This document shows, piece by piece, positions 52,890 through 53,001 of a DNA stretch of 53,001 nt. Within the stretch, counting starts at the first letter, position 1. Every line of letters starts with the position of its first letter. The DNA is from Selenomonadaceae bacterium (lineage in GTDB: Bacteria; Bacillota; Negativicutes; Selenomonadales; Selenomonadaceae), in contig JAFSOQ010000096.1 of the NCBI GenBank assembly GCA_017446845.1, positions 1 to 53,001 on the forward strand, read 5' to 3'. A model generated the notes under the pieces. That model searched no databases. It was not told the DNA's origin and saw nothing but the letters and a program-made list of their open reading frames with translations. A program made the position numbers and the translations under genes.

Positions 52890-53001
52890 TTAATTAGGAT
52901 TTAGGATTTAGGATTTAGAGAAAATTCCCTAAACAGGATATAGGATTTAGGATATAGGATTTAGAGAAAAAACCCCTAAATCCTAACTCCTAACTCCTAA
53001 C
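52890..53001. repeat. Longest TTTAGGA heptamer array
   Basis: AATTAGGATTTAGGATTTAGGATTTAGAG, a short spacer with CCCTAAACAGG, then ATATAGGATTTAGGATATAGGATTTAGAG, then AAAAAACCCCTAAATCCTAACTCCTAACTCCTAAC to the window edge. About eight forward units face four inverted ones; the array may continue beyond the window. Confidence 0.9.

Overview
The window reads as chromosome from a member of the Negativicutes (the Gram-negative-walled Firmicutes, Selenomonas and relatives); this is inferred from gene content only. Firmicutes-type genes (DivIVA, BofA, the dnaG-rpoD pair, mreBCD, gatCA, ECF transporter, tig-clpP-clpX-lon) sit beside genes for an outer membrane with lipopolysaccharide (an LptD-like barrel, separate heptose kinase and heptose adenylyltransferase genes, a GT9 heptosyltransferase). 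TTG and GTG starts are frequent and nearly always preceded by a good GGAGG-type ribosome site.

Layout. 1-2.6 kb: the start of a minus-strand protein with a long Gln-rich 13-residue tandem repeat that runs off the window, a helix-turn-helix protein, then decayed DNA with a broken glycerate kinase start and an IS3 transposase scrap. 2.7-6.9 kb: dnaG, rpoD, era. 6.9-7.4 kb: a dispersed repeat and a candidate type I toxin-antitoxin locus (26-codon hydrophobic peptide and a convergent antisense promoter). 7.4-12.6 kb: c-di-GMP phosphodiesterase, mutarotase-like protein, orphan sucC, a YoeB toxin with an unusual antitoxin, and an SPFH/zinc-ribbon protein. 12.7-19.8 kb (minus): larB, a large glycerophosphotransferase-like protein, polA and an L,D-transpeptidase. 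20-26 kb: alpha/beta hydrolase-ridA-ecfA operon that ends in IS3 debris, cobI/cbiL, a small membrane protein and a TrkH-type K+ channel. 26.1-26.8 kb: gene graveyard with an aspS tail and a DDE transposase fragment.

26.8-38.7 kb (minus) is housekeeping: mreB-mreC-mreD-gatC-(acetolactate decarboxylase)-gatA, tig-clpP-(stand-alone ClpX-type zinc-finger protein)-clpX, lon, and bofA. 38.8-48.4 kb (plus) is an envelope block: periplasmic protein, LptD-like protein, GT39 transferase, GNAT, hldE1/rfaE1, hldE2/rfaE2, heptosyltransferase and an LTA-synthase-like alkaline phosphatase superfamily membrane protein. 48.5-53 kb (minus): a nonsense-mutated lipoprotein, lactate permease, then divIVA-lspA-rluD.

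The most striking observations are the convergent small-peptide/antisense locus at 7.03-7.36 kb; a modular dispersed repeat whose hairpins change on both arms between copies; in-frame stop codons in mreC (TGA) and in a lipoprotein gene (TAA); a duplicated ClpX zinc-binding domain kept as a separate gene between clpP and clpX; a signal-peptide-bearing acetolactate decarboxylase placed between gatC and gatA; and telomere-like heptamer (TTTAGGA/TTAGGAG) arrays in at least seven intergenic gaps. Pseudogenes and IS scraps are common for a 53-kb window and suggest ongoing gene decay. All calls were made by eye; no database search was run.
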